This document shows, piece after piece, positions 34,815 to 45,765 of a DNA stretch of 64,000 nt. Location: the NCBI GenBank assembly GCA_910576325.1, contig CAJTIM010000006.1:1-64000 (forward strand), in the 5' to 3' direction. The position numbers and the translations under genes are program-made. Every line of letters starts with the position of its first letter. The first letter of the stretch is position 1. Under the pieces are notes generated by a model, which worked only from the letters and a program-made list of their open reading frames with translations, was not told where the DNA came from and did not search any database. This DNA comes from Clostridia bacterium (GTDB taxonomy: Bacteria; Bacillota; Clostridia; Lachnospirales; Lachnospiraceae).

Positions 34815-36096
34815 ATCTACCCAATTCCTGTATTAATATTATAACAGCCTTATAAAGATTTCTATGATATTCATTATTTTTTGCACATGTATGATTATGC
34901 CATAAAATATTTAATTCTCCGTTTGTTCTCTTGATAACATATAATAATCTTTTTATATATTCTAATGCCTGTTCTTGCGACAAATTCATATATCGCTCAT
35001 CATTTAAGGTTCCATCCATAATAATCAATGGATGTAACAATAAATCTGTTAATTTTTTATTATAAGGATTGATATATTTTACAGCTCTGGAAGTTCCTAA
35101 TCGAAATCCTGCAATATCTGCATAACCACAAGAAAAATCTTCTGTAATCCCAATTTCTATTAAGCTTTCCATGTCTAAGGGACTTCGAACAAGCAAACAA
35201 TGATTTCTGACTTTTTTTACTGGATTGCCTAAATATTCTTCAAGCATATCCTTTTCGTCTTTCAATTTTTCCATTGCTTTATTAGTTAATGGACTAGCAT
35301 GCAGTTCAAGGTCACATCCAGCTTCTTTTAAAATATTCATAATACATAAGAATCTTTCATCTTTAATATATGAATCTGTCAACCACTGTTTCTCTGTGTT
35401 TGCCAATACAAAATATATGTTTTCACATTTATCTGTATATAAACTTTTAATTTTTTGATCTTGCTCAATAAAAAAAGAGAAAGGTTCAAGATATTCTTTT
35501 GTTTTTATTCCCAGATAATCTTTTAAAGAATTAAAATTAATTTTGTGTTTCTGTTGAATTCCATAAACCAACTTCACAAAAAATCCTTTTAAATTCCGCT
35601 GCTCCCATGGTTGATCTATATCATGTGTTAAATATACTTTTGATATCTCTTCTTTTCTTTCTTTAATCTCAACCCCAACTTCTCTTAAGACATTTTCCAC
35701 TAGAATTCTATATTCATCAACAAGGGGTCTGTCAATAAAACCTCCCCGAAAAGCTAATGATTCTCTTCCTGGAAAACGTCCCCAACCATCCTTTTTATCA
35801 TCCTCCACCATTTCTTCATATCTTGAAATCATAACATAAGTTGATGCAATCAAATCTGCATAAATATATGCTTTCCCTTCTCTTAATTCTATTCTTGCAT
35901 CCCCAAACAAAATAGGAATTCCTCTAAGTTCTTTAAAAGGCAAATTGGGCAGAGATTCTTTCTTTCCATAGTTCAAATAGAAATTCTCATCTTTTATTAT
36001 GTTCACTTTCCCATTACTATTCTCATCCCCGTAAATTACCAGATCTGAATAATTTCCACATAAAAACTCGATAATATAGCTTTCTATTTCTTTCAT
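34807..36096 (-). CDS. DUF7033/polysaccharide-deacetylase-like protein
   Basis: 429 aa. The N-terminal ~150 residues look like DUF7033. Then comes a CE4-like region: YLTHDIDQPWE near residue 172 (Asp-x-Asp metal site), LELHASPLTN near residue 275, NHCLLVRSP and DFSCGYADIAGFRLGTSR near 325, and LWHNHTC near residue 400. Such proteins are common in polysaccharide loci and may remove N-acetyl groups, but not all keep activity. Function by context only. Confidence 0.65.
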   Translation of the reverse strand: MKEIESYIIEFLCGNYSDLVIYGDENSNGKVNIIKDENFYLNYGKKESLPNLPFKELRGIPILFGDARIELREGKAYIYADLIASTYVMISRYEEMVEDDKKDGWGRFPGRESLAFRGGFIDRPLVDEYRILVENVLREVGVEIKERKEEISKVYLTHDIDQPWEQRNLKGFFVKLVYGIQQKHKINFNSLKDYLGIKTKEYLEPFSFFIEQDQKIKSLYTDKCENIYFVLANTEKQWLTDSYIKDERFLCIMNILKEAGCDLELHASPLTNKAMEKLKDEKDMLEEYLGNPVKKVRNHCLLVRSPLDMESLIEIGITEDFSCGYADIAGFRLGTSRAVKYINPYNKKLTDLLLHPLIIMDGTLNDERYMNLSQEQALEYIKRLLYVIKRTNGELNILWHNHTCAKNNEYHRNLYKAVIILIQELGRYE

Positions 36097-36120
36097 TCTA
36101 CAATTCCTTCTAGGTAGTTC

Positions 36121-37350
36121 CTATATTTGAAACATCTCTTTTCCCTTTTCGAAGCATTCCTTATAAACGTTTATGCCTGTTTCTATCAATTCTTTCTTTA
36201 TAGCTTTTCTATTCCTCCAAAAATCAGTAAATTTTGTAATCAGTATATCCTTCCCACATAATTCTGTAGGAAGAACCCATTCTTCCTGTCCATAAAGTGT
36301 TAATAATTCTTCATATTTCCAATGCCATCCTATCACTAAGGTAGGTACCCCTGCGGACAAACCAGCAACGCAGGAATGATACCGACTTGCTACAAGAACC
36401 TCACAAGAAGCAATTTCATTCTTTAATTCCTGGCAGGTCATATTTTTAATATCCAGTATACTCACCTTTGCTTCCTTGTTCCCCTCCATAATTCGAGAAT
36501 ATATGGATTGTGCGACGTCAATATCACTATATTTTAGTATAGGTGTATACTCATTTGGTATTAGTAAAATCGGATTATCAAAATGGTTTAAAATATAGTT
36601 ACATAACTCTATTATACAAACCAAATAATTTTCTGTTCCATTCCACTGATTGATAATCTGAAAGCTCACCGATATTCCTATAGGCCGACAGCTTAAATAT
36701 TCTTTTTTTTGATATCTCATGATATTAGCTAGGTCTGGGGAAATAACAGGTTTTTTATTCTTAGTAGCATAGACCATTAATTCTTCAGCACTTCTTTTTT
36801 CTCTGACATAAACCTTGTCCCACAAATACCTTACAGCCAATTTTGCCCCTAAAGCATCCGTCCTTTTCGTAAATGGCCCTACACTGCAAACCGTTTTCAC
36901 AACAGGCTTCCCAAATATTTTTCCTATCACTAACAATAAATTTTGTCCTGCAACCATCTTTAATGCATATAATCTATTAGCCCTTTTATTCAAATTAAAA
37001 CTACTACAAAAGCTAATTGGATAAAGGCCAACCACCAGATCTGCTTCCATTATTTCATCAATGATCTTACTCCATTTATCATCCCTCACTTTAATCCCCA
37101 GCCTTTTTAATATTGCTATGCACAACAACTTTTTAGGATTACTATCGATATACTTTATTGTACTGGAATAATCTCTAATTATCTTTTTACGAAAATCCGA
37201 ATGGGAGTAGATGGTTAAATGATATCCACTTTCTCCATATAATTTATCTAAAATAGCCTCTACACCATGTAAAATGCAAGGATATCCAAAATTATAATCT
37301 GGCACATAATCATCATTTGCCACTATGTTAATAACTCTTTGGCTTTCCAT
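36121..37350 (-). CDS. Polysaccharide pyruvyl transferase family protein
   Basis: About 409 aa, GT-B-like CsaB/WcaK fold. VVGLYPISFCS in the N-half and CEVLVASRYHSCVAGLSAGV near residue 335 with the conserved Arg-x-His are the family marks. It adds a pyruvate ketal from phosphoenolpyruvate to a sugar. ATG 37350 has AGGAG upstream; a GTG 12 nt earlier is possible. It overlaps the Wzx gene by about 23 nt and sits beside an FrhB-like gene, a pairing often seen in capsule loci. Confidence 0.8.
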   Translation of the reverse strand: MESQRVINIVANDDYVPDYNFGYPCILHGVEAILDKLYGESGYHLTIYSHSDFRKKIIRDYSSTIKYIDSNPKKLLCIAILKRLGIKVRDDKWSKIIDEIMEADLVVGLYPISFCSSFNLNKRANRLYALKMVAGQNLLLVIGKIFGKPVVKTVCSVGPFTKRTDALGAKLAVRYLWDKVYVREKRSAEELMVYATKNKKPVISPDLANIMRYQKKEYLSCRPIGISVSFQIINQWNGTENYLVCIIELCNYILNHFDNPILLIPNEYTPILKYSDIDVAQSIYSRIMEGNKEAKVSILDIKNMTCQELKNEIASCEVLVASRYHSCVAGLSAGVPTLVIGWHWKYEELLTLYGQEEWVLPTELCGKDILITKFTDFWRNRKAIKKELIETGINVYKECFEKGKEMFQI

Positions 37351-38908
37351 TCTGCTGTCCACTCCTAATAAACTTTTTTATAATAGTTAACAATACATTT
37401 TTTATATAGTTGAATTCTTTTGTTTTTCTAAACATTAAATACCAAATACTGTTTGTTCCAATAATACAAATTAAAATCTGAAATAAAAATTTAACAGGCA
37501 AATTTCCTGGCATAAAAAAAGTAAAAAAATATATAATTCCCCCAGTAATAATACTAACTGATAATAACCCAAAGTATATACAAAAAAAATGTCTTGACTT
37601 TTTTTTAAAAACTTCTTTAGCCACAATATTGGGATAAAACGGAACAATCGTTATCATTCTGGCAATAATTGTTGCTAAAATAACACCACTGATTCCCAAA
37701 TCTGTATAAAGCAAAAAAACAATAGACAATAATAAATTAATACCCGCAGAAGCAATACTGAGCAAGCCTCGTTTTGAAAAATTTCCAGTAGCCTCAATAA
37801 ATATACTAAAAACAGTCAACATACCACCTGTTATGAAATTAAGAAAAATCAGCATTACTGTTGTATCAGAGAGCAAATAAGTTTCATCAAGCCATATAGA
37901 ACCTATAAATGGATTTAATAATACCCATAATGAAATACCACAAAATCCATAAATCCAAAACATTAAAAGCGCAACACAGTGAAAAGAGAAATATTTTTTT
38001 TCATCGCTCTCTGTTGTATTCAAATTACCGATTCCCGGAACTAATGCTGTAACAACAATCCAAATCATACCATTAATTATTGACACCAATAATTCATAAT
38101 TTGAATATATACCATTTGCTACAAGACCAATAACTGCAGAGATTAAAAGCGTGTCAACTGCATTATTAACAGTTCCCGAGATTCTATATGCTGATAAACC
38201 AATGACATTTTTAAAGATATTATTTCTTTCTAATATTGGCAGCCTTTCTTCAGGCTCTTCTAACAAAAAAGGATATAAAATATCTGCTTTTTTTCCAATA
38301 AGATAATTTGAAATAAGAATAAAAGCTATTCCTAATATTGAATAAACATAAAAGGATATAACTGGATATTTTTGTAATAATAAAAGAAATATAATTCTAA
38401 ATAATGATTTAAATATATCTACTATGTTTTTAATGACAGAAGCAATATATTCCTTTTGATCTGCTATAAACATAGAAGACTTATATGCCCAAAACCAATA
38501 TGAAATCACCGTTTCAGCTAAATAAATAATATATATAATATTAACATTAATTAATGTGTTTTCGTCTTTAACTAAAGATGGCAAAAAAGGTATCAAAGCA
38601 ATTCCCAGAATCCCAATAATACTCCCTATTACCCAATATGCCTGACGGTAAAATTTCATTAATTCCCTAATCTTTTCTCTGTCACCTTGTGCCAAAGGTT
38701 TATATAACGCAAAAACAATTGCACTCCCTAAGCCTAATTCTGTCAAATTCAAAAACGCAAATACACTTGAAAACAATCCGTTAATTCCTAAAAATTCTTT
38801 TGATAAAGAATATATAAATACTGTTCTCACAACAAATCCCAATAATTGATTAAGAAGTCGGCTTACTATTCCCATTGAGACATTTTTAAAAAAATTATCG
38901 GAACGCAT
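37328..38908 (-). CDS. Wzx-type polysaccharide flippase
   Basis: About 526 aa with 12-14 hydrophobic segments. LLNQLLGFVVRTVFIYSLSK and GLFSSVFAFLNLTELGLGSA are the opening motifs of the polysaccharide-biosynthesis branch of MOP flippases. It turns lipid-linked repeat units to the outer face. ATG 38908 has GAGGG just upstream; a GTG 21 nt earlier is less likely. It serves cluster B, in contrast to the ABC flippase of cluster A. I see no Wzy polymerase. Confidence 0.88.
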   Translation of the reverse strand: MRSDNFFKNVSMGIVSRLLNQLLGFVVRTVFIYSLSKEFLGINGLFSSVFAFLNLTELGLGSAIVFALYKPLAQGDREKIRELMKFYRQAYWVIGSIIGILGIALIPFLPSLVKDENTLINVNIIYIIYLAETVISYWFWAYKSSMFIADQKEYIASVIKNIVDIFKSLFRIIFLLLLQKYPVISFYVYSILGIAFILISNYLIGKKADILYPFLLEEPEERLPILERNNIFKNVIGLSAYRISGTVNNAVDTLLISAVIGLVANGIYSNYELLVSIINGMIWIVVTALVPGIGNLNTTESDEKKYFSFHCVALLMFWIYGFCGISLWVLLNPFIGSIWLDETYLLSDTTVMLIFLNFITGGMLTVFSIFIEATGNFSKRGLLSIASAGINLLLSIVFLLYTDLGISGVILATIIARMITIVPFYPNIVAKEVFKKKSRHFFCIYFGLLSVSIITGGIIYFFTFFMPGNLPVKFLFQILICIIGTNSIWYLMFRKTKEFNYIKNVLLTIIKKFIRSGQQNGKPKSY

Positions 38909-40226
38909 TTCTTCCCTCTTTTTCACCAAAAAACTTTTTTAAAATCGTTTTTATTGTTTTTTTGAATTTAGTCAGCAGCTTTTTTCTCTCATATATCTTC
39001 TTTTTATTATTTATTAAATTTTTCAGATTTTGATGCTCTGAAAAATAAAGCCTGTAAGAATATTTCAAATCATACAATATATTTCTATTCTTTTTTTCTT
39101 CTATTCCATTCTTTTTTATCCCTATATGCTTAAAAGGTAATACATATTCCTTATTTATATTACCGATATATATTAATCTGTCCAACATATTCTGGCCCTT
39201 ATATATTTTTTCGAACGGTATTACCTCTGCCTGTATAATACCTTCTTTTAAAGCATCTTCTAATAATCTCTGTCCCTTAGTTGTCCTGGCTAATATTACA
39301 TTCGCCCCATTTTTAACTGCAACATCTCTATCATTAATTCCCCAAGGATCTCCACATACAATATCACATTCTGTATTATAAAAATCTAGACATACATTGC
39401 AACGATAACACTTCCATATATCAAACAGCCTGATTCTTTCTTCCCGTGGGATTGTATATTGCTTTTTTTCTGTCTCAATCAGCATATCTCCTGCAATACC
39501 ACCAGCTTTTTTATCTTTAGCTCTAAATCTGAACTTGGAAACAGCATCCTTCTCTCCAATACCCGCCATATTCAATGCTTCATCTATAATGTGCCTGCTA
39601 AATTGCCCTCCACAAAACAACCCAATTTTTATTACAGGTTTATTCACTGTTTCACCCTGATATTTTTCTTGGTTTGACAGTGCTCTCGCTTGACATCCCA
39701 GCAATACTATTGCAAGCTTTCTACCACAATTCTCCAAATATGTTTTGCATGCAGAAGTCTGACAATAATAAGAACCTTGAGCATTTAAGAGTTCTTCTCT
39801 ATTACTAGCAACTATGGATATCGCTTTCCTCTCTTTTTTATGAAAATCCGCTACTACAGCTCCATCAATCTCACCCCGTTCCAACAAAAAATTAAGTAGA
39901 GCAGTTACCACCCCTCCGCTTTGACCATTTCCTCTTATTTGAGAATTTGATGCATAGCCTAAGTATCCTTCCTGTATCTTTCCAAGAATATGATCTTTAA
40001 GCGGTTTTTGGATTATACAATTTTCTTGATTGCTTGGGCAAATTTGTATGCATTTTCTACAATTTACACATTTATTTTTATCTAACTCTGCATATAAAAA
40101 CCCTGCATTATTGTATCTCATTTCTATTGCATCAACCGGACAGACAACAGTACAAGATCCGCAAGCTGAACATAAGCCCATCTCAACAATTCCACAAATA
40201 TTTCTCAAACAAATTTCTCTATCCAT
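38895..40226 (-). CDS. F420 hydrogenase beta-subunit-like (FrhB) ferredoxin protein
   Basis: 443 aa. Two 4Fe-4S motifs at the start (CSACGSCTVVCP and CVNCRKCIQICP), then an FrhB domain with RGNGQSGGVVTALL and, near residue 275, CYRCNVCLDFYNTECDIVCG with further Cys. FrhB proteins bind flavin and iron-sulfur clusters. Members in polysaccharide loci stand next to pyruvyl transferases but their reaction is not settled. It overlaps the Wzx gene by 14 nt. Confidence 0.75.
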   Translation of the reverse strand: MDREICLRNICGIVEMGLCSACGSCTVVCPVDAIEMRYNNAGFLYAELDKNKCVNCRKCIQICPSNQENCIIQKPLKDHILGKIQEGYLGYASNSQIRGNGQSGGVVTALLNFLLERGEIDGAVVADFHKKERKAISIVASNREELLNAQGSYYCQTSACKTYLENCGRKLAIVLLGCQARALSNQEKYQGETVNKPVIKIGLFCGGQFSRHIIDEALNMAGIGEKDAVSKFRFRAKDKKAGGIAGDMLIETEKKQYTIPREERIRLFDIWKCYRCNVCLDFYNTECDIVCGDPWGINDRDVAVKNGANVILARTTKGQRLLEDALKEGIIQAEVIPFEKIYKGQNMLDRLIYIGNINKEYVLPFKHIGIKKNGIEEKKNRNILYDLKYSYRLYFSEHQNLKNLINNKKKIYERKKLLTKFKKTIKTILKKFFGEKEGRNAFR

Positions 40227-40272
40227 TTCTTAAATCTTTCCAAAATTATTCGAAATCAACATCCTACATTTT

Positions 40273-40842
40273 TCAGCAGACAATATAACGTTCGCTCGTA
40301 TTATTAGAAATTTTTTTTGCCGGAACACCTGCAATTGTACATTTACCTTCTGGAAAAGATTCATTTACAACAGCATTCGCACCAATAGCCACATCGTTTC
40401 CTATAATAATAGGGCCAAATAATTTTGCCCCTGGCCCTAAATAGCATCGATCCCCAATAATAGGAGCTCCAGCTTTCCCCTTTGCATAGGCCCTCCCTAT
40501 ATTTACTCCTACATGTATTCTGGCATAATCTCCTACCCTTGCATCTCCAGATACAACAATAGCACCTGAATGTACAATTTGAATTCCTTTTCCAAACACA
40601 TTAATTGGAATTGTCCAGCAATAACGCTCACATAATCTAAAGTACTGATATCGCACTAATTTTCCATATATTTTTCCAGCAAAATCTTGTCTACAGTTTG
40701 TATAATATTCAGCTCTTCTCAAATATTTATAAAATTTAAAACGTTTATCTTTAAATCTATCCAGCAATCTCATCTCTTGCAATCCTGTTGCCCATAAATC
40801 TTCTCTCAAAAATTCCTTATATTCTTCTTTATTTTGAATCAT
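40273..40842 (-). CDS. Left-handed beta-helix O-acetyltransferase (serine acetyltransferase-like)
   Basis: 189 aa. An N-terminal helical part is followed by hexapeptide repeats from about residue 85 (IQIVHSGAIVVSGDARVGDY, IGDRCYLGPGAKLFGPIIIG, NDVAIGANAVVNESFPEG). The His in IHVGVNIG fits CysE/SAT-type active sites. In this context it acetylates a sugar rather than serine. A PglD-like role is possible but the sequence does not favour it. Confidence 0.7.
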   Translation of the reverse strand: MIQNKEEYKEFLREDLWATGLQEMRLLDRFKDKRFKFYKYLRRAEYYTNCRQDFAGKIYGKLVRYQYFRLCERYCWTIPINVFGKGIQIVHSGAIVVSGDARVGDYARIHVGVNIGRAYAKGKAGAPIIGDRCYLGPGAKLFGPIIIGNDVAIGANAVVNESFPEGKCTIAGVPAKKISNNTSERYIVC

Positions 40843-40879
40843 TTCTATTTTAGCCCTTCTTGATTTTGATAAAGCCTTG

Positions 40880-42830
40880 CTAATACATCTTCTCCATCTC
40901 TTTCACACCGTTCAGCACCATCCACATATCCAAACCAATTACATCAAAATACCATTTCATTGACTCAAATCTTGGCTCATTATCCCGATAGACCAAATGC
41001 AATGCTTCTTCGCGGGTTAAGATTCCTTCTCGAATCTGATTGCTTCGAAATGTATCATTTTCAGTAAAACCTGTTACCAAACAATAAATATAATTATAAA
41101 AAGGAACCGTTCCATCTCCAATTCGCCAGGTACTTTCTGTATCATCTGCGCACTCCCATGCATATTCCTCTTTGAGAACTTTATCCACAGTCTTTTCATC
41201 CCACGGAACATAATCAAACAGCCGAAAATAATTGTGGAGAATAACGTAAAAACTTGCTGCTGCAGATATAGTATCCAGTATTGATGAATTAAAATATTTA
41301 TTATTCTTTAAAAATTGCCCTCCATAAAATGACGCTAATTTTATCACGTCTTTCCTTCTCAGTCTTTCTATGTCAAGTCCATTATCTACCATATTTAATA
41401 TATCCGGCTTCACTCCGCAAAATCCGGGTTTGAAGTGTGTTTTTTCATAAGGGTTTGAAGCCAATAGAACATGCTGCAAATGATAATCTTTACATATCTT
41501 ATTAGCGTAATAAAAATAGTGTTTATCTCCTGCCATAAATAATGGCACCATTCCAAGTATTGGTTGTTTCAGCCATGCAAGGATGTTTTTACGAATATTT
41601 TCTCTTTTCTTTTTTATATCAGCAGAAACCAATACAAACTCAATTCCTAACTGGCTACACATTCTTGATTGGTTTCTTCGTGCTAAATCTGTAACCATTC
41701 CCCAATCATAACAATAAACAATAGGCTTAATTCCCATTTCCTTTACAAAATAATGCAATCCATAACTGCTATCGCGACCACCGCTAAATGCCACCATGGA
41801 TTTATTCTCATTATTTTTCAGATACTCTTCTTTCCAGCTATTAAGAGCATCCTTTCCTCTATACTCTACCTTTTTGTAAGTTTTACAATAATTGCATACT
41901 CCATTATCATCAAATTCAATAAATGGCATAGTCTCTGGCAAAACACACTTCCTGCATCGCCGTAAATTACGGATCTTTTCAAAATCAATCTCATATTGTT
42001 TATAATTACTTATCTGAAGTTCTGGTCTGCTTTTTATAACTTGTGTGTTATTAGGATCATCCTGTAAAACCTCCGTCCTATTTTCCAGAAAACATTCTTT
42101 TCTATAGATTGATATACATCTTCCAGCCTGTAGTTGTTGTATATGTTCCTTTAACAAGCATGAAGAAAGCTTTGGTATATCTTCCAGCAATTTCTTCAAA
42201 ATCAAGGCTTCCGATGCAAAAACAGTAAAATTTCCATCTTCACTTTTGCAGTAGTACAAAGAACCATTATTTGTTGCCGCCACAAAACAATTTTTTTCCT
42301 GTGATATGCCGATAACAGAGGCCATACCCTGAATTTTTTCAAAAGTTTCTTCCATGGCCACTTCTGGAGTTCTACCCTCACAAATGTATTTATGAAACAG
42401 CTCTAAAATAACCTCTGAGTCAACCTCATAATCATGCTCCAGTTCTTTATTATTCTTCCAAAGTGTATCACAGTTCACTATAATACCATTGTGTACCAAT
42501 ACTATATTTTTTTGAAACTGGCTGATTGTTTTCTGGTTGATACTGGCTTCCGTTTGTTACCATCCTGGAATGTCCTATAATAAATACATCATCCGAACTA
42601 TCTGCTATAATTTTTTTATGAATAACTTTCTTAAAATCCTCATCTCTCAGCAATTCATGAGAAACCTTCGCCTTCCTAAGAGTTGAAAGCTCCTGACCTT
42701 TTAAAATGGAAATACCAGATGCTTCCTTTCCGCGTGCCTCGGAAAGTACCATTAGTTTTTTTATTACCTTTATGAGCGTTTTGTTGTCAATTTTACAATT
42801 TAAATCAGCAATACCCCAAATTCCACACAT
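40880..42830 (-). pseudogene. N-acetyl-sugar amidotransferase with fused glutaminase domain, frameshifted in A7
   Basis: The first frame (42468-42830) starts MCGIWGIADLN: Cys2 is the nucleophile of class II glutamine amidotransferases. The second frame (from about 42490 to 40880) carries the rest of that domain (LVHNGIIVNCDTLWK), then RCRKCVLPETMPFIEFDDNG with VCNYC and the PP-loop SGGRDSSYGL near residue 235, as in WbpG/WbuX-type N-acetyl-sugar amidotransferases. Six A in place of seven at 42507-42513 would join the frames into about 650 aa. WbpG enzymes turn an acetamido group into an acetamidino group using ammonia, normally from HisH-like partners. A built-in glutaminase could replace these. 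Either a recent mutation, a switch, or a sequencing error. Confidence 0.75.
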
Positions 42831-42993
42831 AATATAAAATGCTCCTACATTATTAATTCCATCAATCCAATGTATACATCACTTGAAATACTCCCAAAAG
42901 TAAACTTTGATATAGATATATTCTCTTTCCTTCAAGCCCTACTATATGGTTCCACATACAAAATAAACACCCTCCCTATACGATCTGGATATC

Positions 42994-44118
42994 TCAATCA
43001 TTACGAATTTCGCTCAACAAATTCCAGTAAATCTCATTCTGCTGTTTACGTGAATATTTTTCCACATTTCCTTCTGTCAGAAAAGAGGGACAATTCTGTG
43101 TCACTTCTTTTACGGTATCAAGCATCTGCTTTTTATCCTTGCAGATATAGGTATATTCAAAGCCGTCAAGAAACTCTGCAAGTTCTGACGGAACTGTTCC
43201 TGCATAAATAATCGGTTTGTTCAAAGCAATATAGTCAAATACTTTTGTACCCAGTCCATTCTCATGGGCGTAGCATATTAATAATATATCTGATTCTGCA
43301 AGTATTTTCATTGTATCTTTATGGTTTTTAATTCCTGCATTATAATATATTTCCGGATATTTTCTTTCAAAAAAATCGTCCTTTTCTCCAATATGCACTA
43401 CTTTAACAGCATGAAAACTATTTACCTCTTTACATGCAGCCAGGAAATTTTCTGCTGCACATGGATTGTAGGATGAAAATTTTCCTGCAATACCAATTAC
43501 AAGTTCTTTTCTTTTCTTTTGCTGATTTTCACCTGGGACATCTTCATATCCGTTATATATTACTCTACATTTGTCTTTTATTATGGAGTATCTTTCCACA
43601 ATATCTTTTTTACATTTATCTGTCACCAAAACAATTTTTGTAGCATTTTGAACAGCACATTTTTCGATTGGAATACATAAACAGTTATATAAAAGCAATT
43701 TATACTTTACAAATCCTTTTGGTTTAATCGTATTTTTTTCAAAAAGCCAAGTATCTCGGTAATCAATCAAATACGGAAGCTTCCATTTTCTACACAATTT
43801 ATTAATAAAAAACATTGGCTCAAATGGACCTACTGAAACAATACAAAGACGAAATTTCTTATCTTTTATAACTTTCTCAACTGCTTTTTCCAGATTTTTT
43901 ATGTTGTTTCTTTTCCCCCGTTTTTTCTCAATCGGAATCCTCTCTATCCCTTTCGGGATTTCCCTTTGCTGTTCTTTATCTCCAAATACGTTACAATCAT
44001 AACAAATAACGGTAACATTACACCCTTTCTCTATCAGATATCTGGAAAGACTTGTCATTCTTGCCGCACCTACTCCGGAATATGGAGCATATGCCAATGA
44101 CAAAATTAAGATATTCAT
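42994..44118 (-). CDS. GT4-like glycosyltransferase
   Basis: 374 aa from ATG 44118, which has GAGGAG 6 nt upstream and follows the previous stop. ILILSLAYAPYSGVGAARMT, LPYLIDYRDTWLF and IVLVTDKCKKDIVERY in the N-domain, ILLICYAHENGLGTKVFDYI and ALNKPIIYAG in the C-domain. GT-B fold; substrate unknown. The 163 nt upstream (42831-42993) contain only a weak hexapeptide-like frame that I do not call. Confidence 0.8.
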   Translation of the reverse strand: MNILILSLAYAPYSGVGAARMTSLSRYLIEKGCNVTVICYDCNVFGDKEQQREIPKGIERIPIEKKRGKRNNIKNLEKAVEKVIKDKKFRLCIVSVGPFEPMFFINKLCRKWKLPYLIDYRDTWLFEKNTIKPKGFVKYKLLLYNCLCIPIEKCAVQNATKIVLVTDKCKKDIVERYSIIKDKCRVIYNGYEDVPGENQQKKRKELVIGIAGKFSSYNPCAAENFLAACKEVNSFHAVKVVHIGEKDDFFERKYPEIYYNAGIKNHKDTMKILAESDILLICYAHENGLGTKVFDYIALNKPIIYAGTVPSELAEFLDGFEYTYICKDKKQMLDTVKEVTQNCPSFLTEGNVEKYSRKQQNEIYWNLLSEIRND

Positions 44119-44128
44119 TTGCTTCTCC

Positions 44129-45274
44129 TCAAAAAATTTCTTTTTCCCTTTTGCTCTTGAGATAAATATCTTCAATCTGTTTGGCAATTCTTATATCAAG
44201 ATATTTATCTGTAATTTTTTGCGATATATTTTCTGAATCATATTCCTTCACATGCTTAATCATCTTTTTCATTGCCCGGTACAGTTCTTCCCGGTTATCT
44301 ACCTCAACCAGAATCCCATTGCTCTCATTTACAAAGTCCTCTGGTCCTCCGCATTTTGTAGCAATAACAGGAAGGCCAGAAGCCATCGCCTCTATATAAG
44401 AAACCCCGAATGTTTCCACAGCGGAAGGCAGTATAAAGCAGTCTGACTTATCAAAAATATTTTTTATTGCTTTCCGGCTCTGTTGTCCTAGCAGAAATAC
44501 CATCTTTTCCAAATTTAATTGTTTAATCTTTTCCATGATATGACTTTTTTCCGGTCCATCCCCCACAAGGATCAGTTGGATATCTGGAATCTCTTTTGCT
44601 ATATCAGCAAATACCTCTACAAGAAATGAGATCCGTTTTAAAGCATTCAAATTTGCTACAGAAATAAATGTAAACCCATTTGTTTTTTTCTTTCCTGCAT
44701 TATATTGAAATACTTTTGTATCTACAATATTTGGAATAACCTGAACCTCTACATCAAACTTACCTTTTATCTGTTTTGCCAGTGCATTGCTTACACAGAT
44801 AAGTCTATCTGCCTCTTTATATGCAGTACATCCCATCTTATAATTCACATCATCTATTAATCCATCCGTAATGCCCGATGAGTGCTCTGTAATCAAAATC
44901 GGTATACCAGTTTTCTTCAATTCTTTCACTGCATAATAACCATACTCTAGAAAGTGCGCATGCACAATGTCTGGTGTTCCATGTTTTTTTACAAACGCAG
45001 GATATTGTTTTCTCAACATTGCTCTAGATATTAACTCCTGTATCTGACGAGGTGCTCTTCCACAGGGAATGCTGGTATTATGAATCAAGACCCCATCTTT
45101 TTCTATCTCAAAGGTTCCGAATCTTCTGACTCTTCTGATAGAACGGATATCCAGACATAAAAAAAAGACCTTATGGCCTATTTTTGCTAATGCCTTTGCC
45201 TGGTCAAATTCAAATATTCCGTTTAAATTATATTTTGCAGTTGGATATCCTCTCGCTATTATTAATATTTTCAT
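44129..45274 (-). CDS. GT4 family glycosyltransferase
   Basis: 381 aa. [36 protein letters not shown] and ITEHSSGIT in the N-domain; [20 protein letters not shown] and [16 protein letters not shown] near residue 300 hold the Glu pair that binds the donor. It overlaps the acetyltransferase gene by 4 nt. Substrate unknown. Confidence 0.87.
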   Translation of the reverse strand: MKILIIARGYPTAKYNLNGIFEFDQAKALAKIGHKVFFLCLDIRSIRRVRRFGTFEIEKDGVLIHNTSIPCGRAPRQIQELISRAMLRKQYPAFVKKHGTPDIVHAHFLEYGYYAVKELKKTGIPILITEHSSGITDGLIDDVNYKMGCTAYKEADRLICVSNALAKQIKGKFDVEVQVIPNIVDTKVFQYNAGKKKTNGFTFISVANLNALKRISFLVEVFADIAKEIPDIQLILVGDGPEKSHIMEKIKQLNLEKMVFLLGQQSRKAIKNIFDKSDCFILPSAVETFGVSYIEAMASGLPVIATKCGGPEDFVNESNGILVEVDNREELYRAMKKMIKHVKEYDSENISQKITDKYLDIRIAKQIEDIYLKSKREKEIF

Positions 45275-45765
45275 CTAATATTTCCCTTTGCATCCACTCT
45301 CCCAATCACTCTGGCCGGCACTCCGGCCACCAGTGCGTAATCCGGAACATCTTTCGTAACCACTGCCCCGGCCGCCACCATGGCATATCTTCCAATTATA
45401 TGCCCGCAGACAATGGTTGCATTGGCTCCGATGCTTGCACCTTCTTTTATTAGTGTTCTTTTATAATGTGCCTTCCCTTTCGGATAACGGGCTCTGGGAG
45501 TTAAGTCATTGGTAAATACACAGGAGGGGCCACAGAATACCCCATCCTCCAATTCTACCCCTTCGTACAGAGAGACATTATTCTGTATCTTACATTCGTC
45601 GCCTATTACAACATTGTTTGATACATTTACGTTTTGTCCCAAAGAACATCTTTTCCCAATTCTGGCACCTTTCTGAATATGACAGAAATGCCAGATTTTT
45701 GTTTCGTCCCCTATTTCAACGTCTGTATCAATATAGCTGCTTTCATGTACAAAATAACTTTCCAT
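45271..45765 (-). CDS. wlbB: WbpD/WlbB-type UDP-3-amino-uronate N-acetyltransferase
   Basis: 164 aa left-handed beta helix. The hexapeptide ladder runs from [20 protein letters not shown], with [21 protein letters not shown] in the middle and [20 protein letters not shown] near the end, the same order as WbpD. It acetylates the C3 amino group to give UDP-2,3-diacetamido-glucuronate. The start touches the stop of the dehydrogenase gene, so the two are coupled. Confidence 0.88.
   Translation of the reverse strand: MESYFVHESSYIDTDVEIGDETKIWHFCHIQKGARIGKRCSLGQNVNVSNNVVIGDECKIQNNVSLYEGVELEDGVFCGPSCVFTNDLTPRARYPKGKAHYKRTLIKEGASIGANATIVCGHIIGRYAMVAAGAVVTKDVPDYALVAGVPARVIGRVDAKGNIR

Noticed and set aside
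42831..42993. Hexapeptide-acetyltransferase-like remnant (frame with ISISKFTFGSIS)
   Set aside because: Too short and weak to tell from chance.
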